From Campylobacteraceae bacterium (lineage in GTDB: Bacteria; Campylobacterota; Campylobacteria; Campylobacterales; Sulfurovaceae), in NCBI GenBank assembly GCA_027024155.1, contig JALVTE010000016.1:1-52119 (forward strand): a stretch of DNA of 52,119 nucleotides, written 5' to 3'. The position numbers were made by a program, and so were the translations under genes. Position 1 is the stretch's first letter. Every line of letters begins with the position of its first letter. This document shows, one piece after another, positions 15,954 to 32,852 of this stretch. The notes beneath the pieces are model-generated. The model searched no databases. It had not been told where the DNA came from and was given only the letters and a program-made list of their open reading frames with translations.

Positions 15954-16244
15954 TTAAACAAAAAGCCCTTTCCCCTTACCTAAACATCCTTCTAAATAAC
16001 CTATACAATCTTTATTAATGCAAGTTTTAATTTTGCCAGCTTTTTTTAATTTATCATCTCTGGATGCTTCAGTAACAGAAAGCTGTAAAAAGGAAAGAGG
16101 TGCCTCTATAATAATAAAGATTTTAAGCAACCATTTCAAAAACTTATTTTTAGGCATATCATTTTTAGAGCGTAGAGAATTACAATCAAACTCATGCAAC
16201 TCTTTACGGCAATATTTACACACTTTTATTCTATCTTCATCCAT
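15954..16244 (-). CDS. Small cysteine-containing protein of unknown function
   Basis: A 96-residue protein starting at the ATG at 16242-16244, which has AGGGAG upstream; a longer frame adds six codons with no ribosome-binding site. It has CKYC near the N-terminus and CINKDC near the C-terminus. This suggests a small zinc ribbon split by a hydrophobic segment (FLKWLLKIFIIIEAPLSFLQL). I do not recognise a family. It is an isolated gene between repeat elements, opposite in direction to the Memo operon. The open frame on the other strand is a shadow. Confidence 0.5.
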   Translation of the reverse strand: MDEDRIKVCKYCRKELHEFDCNSLRSKNDMPKNKFLKWLLKIFIIIEAPLSFLQLSVTEASRDDKLKKAGKIKTCINKDCIGYLEGCLGKGKGLFV

Positions 16245-16298
16245 ATTTACTCCCTGCAACAAAACAACTTTACAATTTTCACACTAACTTATAAGCCA

Positions 16299-16356
16299 GT
16301 AGTATGCGGTGCCCTCACCGCACTAAAAAACTAAATCCTAAATCCTAAATCCTAAT
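16299..16356. repeat. GTAG hairpin followed by GGATTTA heptads
   Basis: GTAG at 16299 precedes a perfect hairpin TGCGGTG CCC TCACCGCA (16305-16322). On the minus strand the gap after the sulfite reductase gene reads three near-identical 7-nt units (GGATTTA) ending in TTTAGTTTTTTAGTGCGG, so the heptads lead into the hairpin from that side too. This is the cleanest tandem heptad in the window. Confidence 0.7.
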
Positions 16357-16360
16357 TTCA

Positions 16361-17992
16361 TCAACTATAAACCACTCTTTCCAACTCTTTAATACTCTCA
16401 TAAAGCCTATCTTTACCCTCTTGAATCTCAGTAACCAAAGCCCCACTTCCACTAAGCAAATAATCAAAACTATCAGCCTCTTTTAAACTAGCTTTTTGCT
16501 TAGTATAAAGTTTAGCCAAAAACCAAAATGCCAAAAATTCACTCTCGAATTTTGCCAACACCTCTTTGCTAAACTCTTCAAAATCACTAAAGCCACTAGC
16601 TTCAAACTCTTCTATTATAACATTAATAACACTATTTAAAGCACGCAGTGGAATCGCCCAATATATTAGCCTAGCCCCACTCTGCCCATTAGTATATAAT
16701 CCACCTAAAAATAGCCTTACACCCTGCTCTACATTTCCATAAAGATTTGTTCTAATAGCTACCAAACCAATATCGCTAAAGTTATGGCGTCCGCAACCCT
16801 TTAGACAACCGCTGTAGCCTACTTTTATGCCGTATCTGTTAATTTTTTCAAGTTCTAACTCTTGCACTCTATCCTTTGTATCAAAAAGAGAGAAAAAGCA
16901 GTATCTACTACCAGCACATACAAGCATATTTTGGTTTTCACTTAAGCCCTTAAATGGAACTTCTTTATGCTCTAGCCCAAACATATAAATATTTTGCTCA
17001 ATCCCAAAACGAAGCTCTAATCTATTTTGCTTTGCAAACTCAATAACACTCTCTAAACTAGCAATATCTATCTCGCCAAATCTACTTTTAAACATATAAG
17101 CGTATTTACCATTTGCCAATTTATAAAAATCATCACTACTATCCAATTTAGATACAAGCAACTCACCAGCACCGCTTATTGGCTTAGAGTAAAACTCTTT
17201 AATATACTCTACAAAGCCCTTAATTCCAACACTATCTATTAAAAAAAACAGCCTAGCCTTTGTTCTACTACCTCTAAAGCCATACTTTAAGTAAGCATCT
17301 ATCACAGCTTCAAAAAGCTCGACTACATCCTCTTGCTTTACAAAAATATTAGCACTCTTTGCAACTTCGTTATTCTTACCACCAAGATATAGGTTAAAGC
17401 CGTATACTCCATCTTTTATAGCCAGTGCAAAGTAACAATCATTACCAAAAAAGCTAGTGACAACACTTTTAGTTCCACAAATTGCTGTATTAAACTTTCG
17501 TGGAGCCATACCCACATACTCAGCCTTTTTCAAAAACAGCTCTTGCATCTGTAAAATCAGGCTATAAACTTCTATTTGGCTATTTTGTCCAATACCATCG
17601 TAAACATCTGTAACAATATTTCTAAAATTATCTGTCAAAGTCTGCCAAGATGTCAGCCCTAAACTCTCTAGCATATTGTATGCTTTTAGTATATGATCAG
17701 GTCTCAATTTTTGCAACTCAATCTGAGCTCTAGCCGTCAAAATAAGCTTAGCATCAAACTCTTTAGCAATTTTAACTATCGCCTCTAACTGCTCGATAGC
17801 AATCCTGCCACCAGCAACCCGAACCCTTAGCATAAATTCATCGGTTCTCTGGCTCTGCGTATAAATACCAAAATTCTTCAGATAAAATCTATCACTCTCG
17901 TCCAAATTAGCAAAATCCAAACTTTGTAATCTACTAAGATACTCTATAGGTTTTAAATCGGCTTTTAATCTCTCTATTTTATTCAGTTTCAT
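16361..17992 (-). CDS. Siroheme-dependent sulfite/nitrite reductase, single chain
   Basis: A 543-residue enzyme of the ferredoxin-type nitrite/sulfite reductase family. The 4Fe-4S/siroheme ligands are clear: CxxxxxC at C359/C365 and CxxxC at C396/C400 (SGCLKGCGRH). The N-terminal ferrodoxin-like half starts near RVRVAGGRI at residue 57. The protein would reduce sulfite to sulfide, or nitrite to ammonia, in the cytoplasm; the sequence alone does not decide which. The ATG is only 37 nt from the divergent methyltransferase-like gene, and no good ribosome-binding site precedes it. A 7-nt-period tract follows the stop codon. Confidence 0.87.
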   Translation of the reverse strand: MKLNKIERLKADLKPIEYLSRLQSLDFANLDESDRFYLKNFGIYTQSQRTDEFMLRVRVAGGRIAIEQLEAIVKIAKEFDAKLILTARAQIELQKLRPDHILKAYNMLESLGLTSWQTLTDNFRNIVTDVYDGIGQNSQIEVYSLILQMQELFLKKAEYVGMAPRKFNTAICGTKSVVTSFFGNDCYFALAIKDGVYGFNLYLGGKNNEVAKSANIFVKQEDVVELFEAVIDAYLKYGFRGSRTKARLFFLIDSVGIKGFVEYIKEFYSKPISGAGELLVSKLDSSDDFYKLANGKYAYMFKSRFGEIDIASLESVIEFAKQNRLELRFGIEQNIYMFGLEHKEVPFKGLSENQNMLVCAGSRYCFFSLFDTKDRVQELELEKINRYGIKVGYSGCLKGCGRHNFSDIGLVAIRTNLYGNVEQGVRLFLGGLYTNGQSGARLIYWAIPLRALNSVINVIIEEFEASGFSDFEEFSKEVLAKFESEFLAFWFLAKLYTKQKASLKEADSFDYLLSGSGALVTEIQEGKDRLYESIKELERVVYS

Positions 17993-18029
17993 ACCAAAAA
18001 GTGTACCGTTTTTAGATAAAATACATCTT

Positions 18030-18908
18030 ATGAAACTATTTACAGACGAAACACTTTTAGAAATTTATACTCTTTTAGAAAAAGAGCTAGCAAACACCAG
18101 CACCCTAAGCTTTCTAGCCAACAACCCCGACACAAACCCAAATGCCCTAAGCATAAAGTCGTGGGCAGACTTGGCAGAGATATTTAAATGCAAACTACAA
18201 ACACCCAAAATAGTAGGCGAACATATAGAACTGACTTTCAAAAAACTAAACCAAGATAGCTCTTTTCACAACGCCAACATCTCAGACAAAACCGAAAAAT
18301 ACGGAGTAGATTCACTATTTTTCAATATAGAAAAAAACAAGCACCCCTACTTCCTACACAGCTTTATCCAAGCACTTAAACTAGCAAATGTAGCCAAAAG
18401 AGAGAATATCCTAAACTTAGGAATAAACAAAGCAGACGAATTCAAACTAATAAAAGAGTTACTAAGCCAAGAAGAGTTTAGCCATCTAAAACTAACAGGC
18501 ATAGACCACTCCAAAACAGCCATAGCGTACGCCAAAAAACAGTTCCCCCACCCAAACACAACCTTTATAACCCAAGACATAAACAAATTAAGAGAGCTTA
18601 ACCTACCAAAACAAGATTTAATAATTTCAATAGGCACGATGCAGAGCCCATCTATAAATTATAAACCACTCTTAATGCAATTAGTACAAGAGCACTTAAA
18701 ACAAAATTCAGCCATAATCCTAGGCTTCCCAAACAGCCGATGGATAGAAAACACTCTAATCTACGGAGCCAAAACCAAAAACTATAACTTCAGCGAAATG
18801 GGCATACTACTAAACGACATAATCTTTGCAAAAAAATATCTACAACAGAAAAAATATAAAGTATTTATATCAGGAAGAGAGTACCTGTTTCTTACCGCCT
18901 TTAGGTAA
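18030..18908 (+). CDS. SAM-dependent methyltransferase-like protein
   Basis: A 292-residue protein with a C-terminal Rossmann-type methyltransferase fold. The motif-I strand reads NILNLGINKADEFKLI instead of the usual DxGxGxG, so cofactor binding is uncertain. The acidic loop after strand 2 (LTGIDHSKTAIAYAKKQF) and the IISIGTMQS strand fit the family. The N-terminal 100 residues are not recognised. It diverges from the sulfite/nitrite reductase across 37 bp. A TAAAAT box at 18017-18022 would place the transcription start at the ATG itself, and no ribosome-binding site is seen, so a leaderless mRNA is possible. Confidence 0.6.
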   Translation: MKLFTDETLLEIYTLLEKELANTSTLSFLANNPDTNPNALSIKSWADLAEIFKCKLQTPKIVGEHIELTFKKLNQDSSFHNANISDKTEKYGVDSLFFNIEKNKHPYFLHSFIQALKLANVAKRENILNLGINKADEFKLIKELLSQEEFSHLKLTGIDHSKTAIAYAKKQFPHPNTTFITQDINKLRELNLPKQDLIISIGTMQSPSINYKPLLMQLVQEHLKQNSAIILGFPNSRWIENTLIYGAKTKNYNFSEMGILLNDIIFAKKYLQQKKYKVFISGREYLFLTAFR

Positions 18909-18941
18909 ATAAATAGAAAAAAGACAAGTTTTAATATCTAC

Positions 18942-19958
18942 TTATAAAAGCTTTCTCTTCGCCAAATGCCCCAAAAACAGTGTTGTTAAGAAGCCAACTA
19001 GCGATAATAAAAACCCAATAATATTTAAAATAAACTTACTCGTATATTTAACAAGCACTTTACCAGTTCGCAAAACTCTTTTACCTAAAACTTTAAATAC
19101 TCCAACACTATTATCTCTATATTTATCACTTATCTTAACAATTCTTACTAAATCTTTCTCGCTATTGGCATACTTTAATAGCTTAACACTATCTATATAA
19201 GAAGTGTTGTTTTTTACTCTGTATAACTGTTTAAATAGCGTTTTAAAGGGTTTTGGGTTTATACTTTTTACTACTGCTTTACTAGAGTTTTTAAATCCAT
19301 TAAAAGAGCTAAAGTCTACATTTTTTAGCAGTTTTAAATCTATACTTTGTGATAACTTTTTATCTAATATTTTTATAAAACCTTTTGTTAATTTTCCACT
19401 TTTATAAGCTATTTTTACTACTGCCTCTCCTGTTTTTATTGGGGCAGTTGCTCCAAAGCTTACATAGGTAGAGGCAGTTATGGCTAAACCTATTAGTGAT
19501 ATATCTAATAAGAATTTATCGTAATCTTGCCCTTTTAGATATTTACTTCCCTCTTTGTATGTATCTCTTAAATCACCTACAACTGTAAAGTCTGATACTA
19601 CACTTCCACTAAGACTTGCTGTACTTTCACTCTTGCCTGTTATAAAGCCACTTGCAAACTCTTTTGCTTTTCTTATTGTACTTGCTATTGGTGAATCTTG
19701 TTTTTCTACTTTGCTTTTTAGCTCACTTTTAATTGGAATATTCAAGTAGTTGGCTATGCCTATATAGCTTTTTGCATCGTCTATATTATCCTGTTTTAGT
19801 GCCTCTTCTATTTTATTTTCAAGATACTCTTTAGTAGCAACCTCTTTTAACTCTGCATCTATATTTGGCTCTTTCACTTTTGTTGCATAAGTATATTTAA
19901 AAGCCCATCCAAAAAATATTGCAGAGAGTAAAAAGATTAAAGCTATAACTTTTCGCAA
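18942..19958 (-). CDS. Membrane-anchored protein of unknown function
   Basis: A 338-residue protein with an N-terminal membrane segment (VIALIFLLSAIFFGWAF), a charged helical region to about residue 90, a hydrophobic stretch near 150-170 (ISLIGLAITASTYVSFGATA), and a C-terminal membrane segment (FILNIIGFLLSLVGFLTTLFL) ending in basic residues. I do not recognise a family. It starts 3 nt after the FetB-like permease gene and is the last gene in the four-gene run beginning with the fused methyltransferase. A role in the envelope is likely, but nothing more can be said. Confidence 0.65.
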   Translation of the reverse strand: MRKVIALIFLLSAIFFGWAFKYTYATKVKEPNIDAELKEVATKEYLENKIEEALKQDNIDDAKSYIGIANYLNIPIKSELKSKVEKQDSPIASTIRKAKEFASGFITGKSESTASLSGSVVSDFTVVGDLRDTYKEGSKYLKGQDYDKFLLDISLIGLAITASTYVSFGATAPIKTGEAVVKIAYKSGKLTKGFIKILDKKLSQSIDLKLLKNVDFSSFNGFKNSSKAVVKSINPKPFKTLFKQLYRVKNNTSYIDSVKLLKYANSEKDLVRIVKISDKYRDNSVGVFKVLGKRVLRTGKVLVKYTSKFILNIIGFLLSLVGFLTTLFLGHLAKRKLL

Positions 19959-19961
19959 TTT

Positions 19962-20648
19962 TTAACCTTTACGATTTAGCAATAGATAGCTTATTACACT
20001 AATTCCTGCACTCCCTAAAACCATACACATTACTACTATTTGGTATCTAACAGCAACTGTTGGGTCTACACCAGAGAGTATCTGCCCTGTCATCATACCA
20101 GGCAAAGATACAAGCCCAACGGCTAAAAATGAGTTTATTTGCGGAATTAATGCCCCTTTAAAAGCTACTGCCCTCGCCTCTTTATAACTGCTATGTTTTA
20201 TCTCATTCTCAAACCTCTCACTAGCTAGCGATATTGCATTCATAGCATTTGCATATATCATTCCGGCAAGTGGTATTATAAATCGTGGCTGGTATAATGG
20301 CTCTAAATCTATTACTACATATAGCACCAAAAGAAGGTTTATACTGCCACCAATCAATATAGATATAAATATTTTGTAGTATCTTTGTAAGTTTCTATTT
20401 TGTACATTTCTTAACGCTATAAGTGATGATACTAACACCATAAAAAGCACTATTAAAAGCCCAACTAAACTGTTTTGGTTATTGAATATATAGACTAAAA
20501 GGTAACCAATCAAAAGCAGTTGAACAACCATTCTAACAGTTGCAAGAGCTATCTCTTTAGAGTTACCAATCCACTTATAATAAAAGTAGCCAACAATACC
20601 AACAGGTATAAGCATAAATATTAAGTGAGAAAATGAGATAATTTTCAT
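19962..20648 (-). CDS. FetB/YbbM-like ABC-type permease (UPF0014)
   Basis: A 228-residue inner-membrane protein with about seven hydrophobic segments and the family segment FIIPLAGMIYANAMNAISLA near residue 122, followed by the EARAVAFKGALIPQINSFLAVGLVSLPGMMTGQ region. In E. coli FetB works with the ATPase FetA to export iron under oxidative stress. No ATPase gene is next to it here, so a partner must be elsewhere or absent. It lies 1 nt from the upstream TehB-like gene. Confidence 0.88.
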   Translation of the reverse strand: MKIISFSHLIFMLIPVGIVGYFYYKWIGNSKEIALATVRMVVQLLLIGYLLVYIFNNQNSLVGLLIVLFMVLVSSLIALRNVQNRNLQRYYKIFISILIGGSINLLLVLYVVIDLEPLYQPRFIIPLAGMIYANAMNAISLASERFENEIKHSSYKEARAVAFKGALIPQINSFLAVGLVSLPGMMTGQILSGVDPTVAVRYQIVVMCMVLGSAGISVISYLLLNRKG

Positions 20649-20649
20649 T

Positions 20650-21228
20650 TTATGCCAATCTTTTCACCACTATAGAGGCTTTTTTCATTCTATATTTTTC
20701 GAAACTTTCATTCCAAAAAGTTTTGTACTCTAAAATTTCAAAGCCACTTTTAAAAATATCTAAAAGTTCATCTTCTTTTAATAAAAAATTGGAATTAGAG
20801 TTCATTTTCTCATTCTCTTCATCTTCGATATATGTCTCTACAACCATTATGCCACCAATTTTCAAAGCTTTTTTGGCTCTTTTTATTAAGTCTCTATCTA
20901 GGAAGTTACACTTTACTATAAAGTCATATCTCTCTTCTCCTAAATCGAACTCATCTAAATCTGCTAATATTGTATTTATTTTATTATATTTAGACCTACC
21001 ATTCAGTGTATCTAAGGCAAGTTTTGATATATCTACAGCATCAACTTCAAAGCCATTCTCTTCTAAAAATAGGCTGTTTCTTCCTGCTCCACATGCTAAA
21101 TCTAAAGCCCTATTTCCACTACACTCTTTATAGTTTTTTACAACAGCCATACTCGGTTCTCTAGGAGATAATAAATCACTGTTTTCACTATATTTTTTAT
21201 CCCATTTGATTTTATCATCTACTGCCAT
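20650..21228 (-). CDS. TehB-like class I SAM-dependent methyltransferase
   Basis: A 192-residue methyltransferase with the complete SAM-binding motif LDLACGAGRNSLFL near residue 39, the acidic loop DAVDISKLALDTL, and the later strand GGIMVVETYI. Overall layout (WDKKYSEN at the N-terminus, short single domain) is like TehB and related thiopurine/tellurite-type methyltransferases. The substrate is unknown. It sits 1 nt downstream of the fused membrane methyltransferase and 1 nt upstream of fetB, so the genes form one transcription unit. Confidence 0.88.
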   Translation of the reverse strand: MAVDDKIKWDKKYSENSDLLSPREPSMAVVKNYKECSGNRALDLACGAGRNSLFLEENGFEVDAVDISKLALDTLNGRSKYNKINTILADLDEFDLGEERYDFIVKCNFLDRDLIKRAKKALKIGGIMVVETYIEDEENEKMNSNSNFLLKEDELLDIFKSGFEILEYKTFWNESFEKYRMKKASIVVKRLA

Positions 21229-21229
21229 T

Positions 21230-22369
21230 TTAGACCTTTATTGCTTTTAGTAATCTAATATGACCTTTCTTGTAAGTTTTGCTTGAAAAATCACCAAATC
21301 CCTCTTTTTCTAAAATCTCTTCAATATCGGTATTTATAAACTCTTCGGCTAATGGACACTCTAAAATTCTTATACCAAATCGGTAGATAAATGGAGCTTT
21401 ATCTACATTAAATTCATTATAATCTAAAATGACAAATGCACCACCCTTTTTTAAAATTTTATGGGCATTTTGTATAATCTTTTCTCTATTCTCTCTTGTA
21501 AAACCGTGTAACACAAAAGAGATAAATACGAAATCATATTTTTCTTCCTCGTTTAATGGCTCTAAAATAGATTTGTCAGCCAATATAATATTTTTATAAG
21601 CTTTTGTATTTTCTAAAAATTGCTCTTTCATCTCTTTACCAATTTCGTAACCTACTATCTCACCATCTTTACCAATATATGGATGCATAAGTAGCGCATT
21701 ACTGCCTGTTCCTGCACCAAAGTCTGCAACTTTTGCATCTTTACTTAAAGCTATATCGGCTATTGCTTTTTTAATAAATTTAGAGTACCAACCAAAAGTT
21801 ACTAAATTCATCAATATGTCATAATATCTTGCTTCGAAACCTGTAACTTCTACTTTTGAATTCTCTTGAGATAACTCTTTCTGTTTTAAAGCATATAAGC
21901 CTTTCTCTATGCACTTTAAACTAAAAGTAAATGCTGGTACTTTTTGCATATACTCTATATAACTATCTTTATATAATGCCATAGTTTCAGGCTCTTCTAT
22001 TGCCAATACAAACCAAAATGCAGCAGCCAATACCCAACCACTAGCCATTATTGCAGCAATATTTCCAAAAATAAGGGCAATTCCTAATGGTAGTAAACCA
22101 ATACCTAAATGCATAGGGTGACGCATACAAGAGTAGATACCAAAATTTGTAAACCTGTCTGGTACAAAACCACTCTTGGGCTCTTGATGTGCATATCTTT
22201 TTAGTGTTCTGCCTGCAATAGACGAAAGTGCAAATGCATAACTTGCTATAAAGATACCAACAATAGCAAGAATATATTTACATATACCAACAATATGCCA
22301 ATCACTTAGCAAACCTACCAATAAAATACCAATATAGACTATTACCCAAAATAAAACTTTTGATTTCAT
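21230..22369 (-). CDS. Fusion of a NnrU/isoprenylcysteine-methyltransferase-like membrane domain with a SAM methyltransferase
   Basis: A 379-residue protein, started at the ATG at 22367-22369 because GGAG precedes it; the longer frame would include the hairpin at 22385-22439. The first 150 residues form several membrane segments with the RHPMHLGIGLLPLG motif of the PEMT/ICMT/NnrU membrane methyltransferase group. The second half is a soluble class I methyltransferase with VADFGAGTGSNALLM and LKKGGAFVILDYNEF. Two possible SAM sites in one chain is unusual. The downstream gene is another methyltransferase, 1 nt away. Substrate unknown; lipid or quinone methylation would fit the membrane part. 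Confidence 0.8.
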   Translation of the reverse strand: MKSKVLFWVIVYIGILLVGLLSDWHIVGICKYILAIVGIFIASYAFALSSIAGRTLKRYAHQEPKSGFVPDRFTNFGIYSCMRHPMHLGIGLLPLGIALIFGNIAAIMASGWVLAAAFWFVLAIEEPETMALYKDSYIEYMQKVPAFTFSLKCIEKGLYALKQKELSQENSKVEVTGFEARYYDILMNLVTFGWYSKFIKKAIADIALSKDAKVADFGAGTGSNALLMHPYIGKDGEIVGYEIGKEMKEQFLENTKAYKNIILADKSILEPLNEEEKYDFVFISFVLHGFTRENREKIIQNAHKILKKGGAFVILDYNEFNVDKAPFIYRFGIRILECPLAEEFINTDIEEILEKEGFGDFSSKTYKKGHIRLLKAIKV

Positions 22370-22384
22370 ATTATATGCTCCTAA

Positions 22385-22439
22385 TAACCTGAGTTCAATG
22401 GAATACCATGTGGTATGGTATTCTATTGAACTCAGGTTA
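22385..22439. repeat. Long inverted repeat (25-bp arms) between the DUF4139 gene and the fused methyltransferase
   Basis: Arms at 22385-22409 and 22415-22439 pair with a single mismatch (G against A, giving a wobble in one strand) around the 5-nt loop GTGGT. The outer part is AACCTGAGTTCAAT. The TAA stop of the upstream gene (22437-22439) is the base of the stem. No T-run follows on the minus strand, so it is not a standard intrinsic terminator, though it could stop or protect transcripts. It could also be the remains of a small mobile element. Confidence 0.85.
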
Positions 22440-23765
22440 ATAATATACTTCAAACTCAGTTGTAAAACTATAACTCTCGTTTGCTTTTAATTTAATTGTA
22501 AACTCTCTTAAAAATGCATTTTTCTCTCTACTCGTGCATATACCACTACAAGTTGTATTAAACTTTATAGTATCTCTATATCTTGGTATATTTTCGCTTA
22601 TTTTAACATCTATTTGCTTTTTACCTCTATTTTTAATAGTATATTTTGTCTCAATATCTCTATAATTATCTCGCACAATATATTTAATAATTTTTTGCTT
22701 TCCAACTATATCAAACATTTGCCCAATATTTAGAGTTATATTTTCATTTTTAGGAGTATTTCCTATTATTGAGTCGCCTAAATAGTGTTTTGATTTATAC
22801 ACCCTAACTAAGCCTTGAGGTAGTGGCATACCTAGAGCATTCTCTTTAGAGTTTTTAAATTTGATTTGCTGAGAAAAGCTTATTTTTCTCTCTTGGTATC
22901 TGTTAAAATAACTATTATTCGCTACAGCATATCGCTTATATTTAATATTTTTAGCCGATATCATTACTACCTGTTTTGATTGATTATTTAGTAAGCTGAC
23001 TCTATTTGGTAACTTATAAATATGGTAACCGCTAATACCTTTAGGTAGCATATTCACATCTGCACTTGCTTCTATACCTATGGAATTACTTTTATACATT
23101 CTTGCCATTGGAGCTATATTTATTTTATCTCTATTTACAACACCTGCAATCAACTCTACATTCTCATCTTTAAACTCTTTGCCACTTTTATTAACAATAC
23201 TTGCCCAAGCTTTTAAGTTTAAGGTATCATCAGTTAGAGTAGCTGTATAGTTACAATGCCAATTAATGCCATTAAGTAAATAACTTAATTCGACACTGCT
23301 AGCTTTTTCTACTTTAGAATCTATATCCCAAATTAAATATGGTTGATAGTCAATATTCTTAGGCAATTTATTAAAAATAATAGAGTTGCTATCAACAATA
23401 TAATATTTTTTATTACTATCAATAATTGTAGGGTTAAGATTTACTAATTTACCTTTTAAAAGTTTTTTCTGCTTATCTTGCATATAAAACTCTACCTCAC
23501 TATTCAAATTAGCTTTTAAGAGCTTATTAATGCTTAATTGATTATTTTTATAACTCTGAGAAATCAACTTAACCCCATTTTCAAAAGTTGGAGATATAGA
23601 ATCTACTATTATAGAGTTAGGCAAGTTTGTAAATTTAATTTTTTGCAAGCCTTTTTTTAAAAATATTTTTTTAGTCTCATTAACATTTGCTAAATTATTA
23701 TAAATTGTTATAGAGTTTGAAAATAGAAGTGAAGAGGTAGCAGTTATAAGTATAATTTTTTGCAT
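22437..23765 (-). CDS. Exported DUF4139-domain protein
   Basis: A 442-residue protein with a signal peptide (MQKIILITATSSLLFSNS) and the DUF4139 domain, known from mucoidy-inhibitor-A-like proteins. The segment SVELSYLLNGINWHCNYTAT near residue 160 and the start of the C-terminal half (QERKISFSQQIKFKN) are typical. It is beta-rich and presumably periplasmic or on the outer surface. Function is unknown for the family. It follows rpoC by 71 nt. An AAAGGAG ribosome-binding site overlaps a hairpin at 23774-23809. Confidence 0.8.
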   Translation of the reverse strand: MQKIILITATSSLLFSNSITIYNNLANVNETKKIFLKKGLQKIKFTNLPNSIIVDSISPTFENGVKLISQSYKNNQLSINKLLKANLNSEVEFYMQDKQKKLLKGKLVNLNPTIIDSNKKYYIVDSNSIIFNKLPKNIDYQPYLIWDIDSKVEKASSVELSYLLNGINWHCNYTATLTDDTLNLKAWASIVNKSGKEFKDENVELIAGVVNRDKINIAPMARMYKSNSIGIEASADVNMLPKGISGYHIYKLPNRVSLLNNQSKQVVMISAKNIKYKRYAVANNSYFNRYQERKISFSQQIKFKNSKENALGMPLPQGLVRVYKSKHYLGDSIIGNTPKNENITLNIGQMFDIVGKQKIIKYIVRDNYRDIETKYTIKNRGKKQIDVKISENIPRYRDTIKFNTTCSGICTSREKNAFLREFTIKLKANESYSFTTEFEVYY

Positions 23766-23773
23766 TATAAACT

Positions 23774-23809
23774 CCTTTAGGTGTTAATATTTATTATATC
23801 ACCTAAAGG
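23774..23809 (-). promoter_or_regulatory. Hairpin downstream of rpoC that contains the next gene's ribosome-binding site
   Basis: Perfect 10-bp arms, CCTTTAGGTG and CACCTAAAGG, enclose a 16-nt AT-rich loop. On the minus strand the distal arm includes AAAGG of the AAAGGAG ribosome-binding site of the DUF4139 gene. The loop contains TATAAT (23793-23798). So it may act as an rpoC terminator, as a translation-blocking hairpin in read-through RNA, and/or hold the -10 box of a separate promoter whose transcript would lack the hairpin. Confidence 0.55.
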
Positions 23810-23836
23810 TAAATAAAAAGTGAAGAAAGTTAGAGT

Positions 23837-32528
<8,692 letters not shown>

Positions 32529-32577
32529 TCAACCTTATAAGTTTGGGGTTAACCTGTGTATTGGGGAGTATAAGCCT

Positions 32578-32656
32578 AAAGAAGGCTAAAAATAGATAAG
32601 TATTTATATTATATTTATTAAATTATTTTGAAGATTACCTATTTTTAGGCTTCTTT
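32578..32656. repeat. 18-bp inverted repeat in the rplL-rpoB gap
   Basis: Arms at 32578-32595 (AAAGAAGGCTAAAAATAG) and 32639-32656 pair with one mismatch around a 43-nt AT-rich loop. It lies in the rpoB leader, about 50 nt before the start. It may be an attenuator or an RNA-processing site that sets the rpoBC level relative to the ribosomal protein genes. Confidence 0.6.
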
Positions 32657-32797
32657 AACTCTGTTCTATACTAAATTTAAATAAAAAATTTAAAATCTAG
32701 ACAATAACTTTAATACTCCCACATACCAAGTTATGCATTTTAATATCGCTAGTGATACACAAATAAATTATTATCAATACAAAATGTATTTGAATAA

Positions 32798-32827
32798 TAA
32801 CTTATTTGTAAATCTACAAATAAGTTA
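32798..32827 (-). terminator. 13-bp perfect hairpin after rplL, probable terminator or attenuator
   Basis: Arms TAACTTATTTGTA (32798-32810) and its exact reverse complement (32815-32827) enclose the loop AATC, 25 nt past the rplL stop. On the minus strand it is followed by TTATTC. A partial terminator here, with read-through to rpoBC, is the textbook arrangement in other bacteria. The remainder of the 32526-32852 gap is AT-rich; no separate promoter is obvious. Confidence 0.6.
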
Positions 32828-32852
32828 AAAGTGCCGAAGGCAAAAGTTGAGC

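Noticed and set aside
16018-16287. 89-codon plus-strand frame
   Set aside because: It is antisense to the small Cys protein, which has a better ribosome-binding site and paired CxxC motifs.
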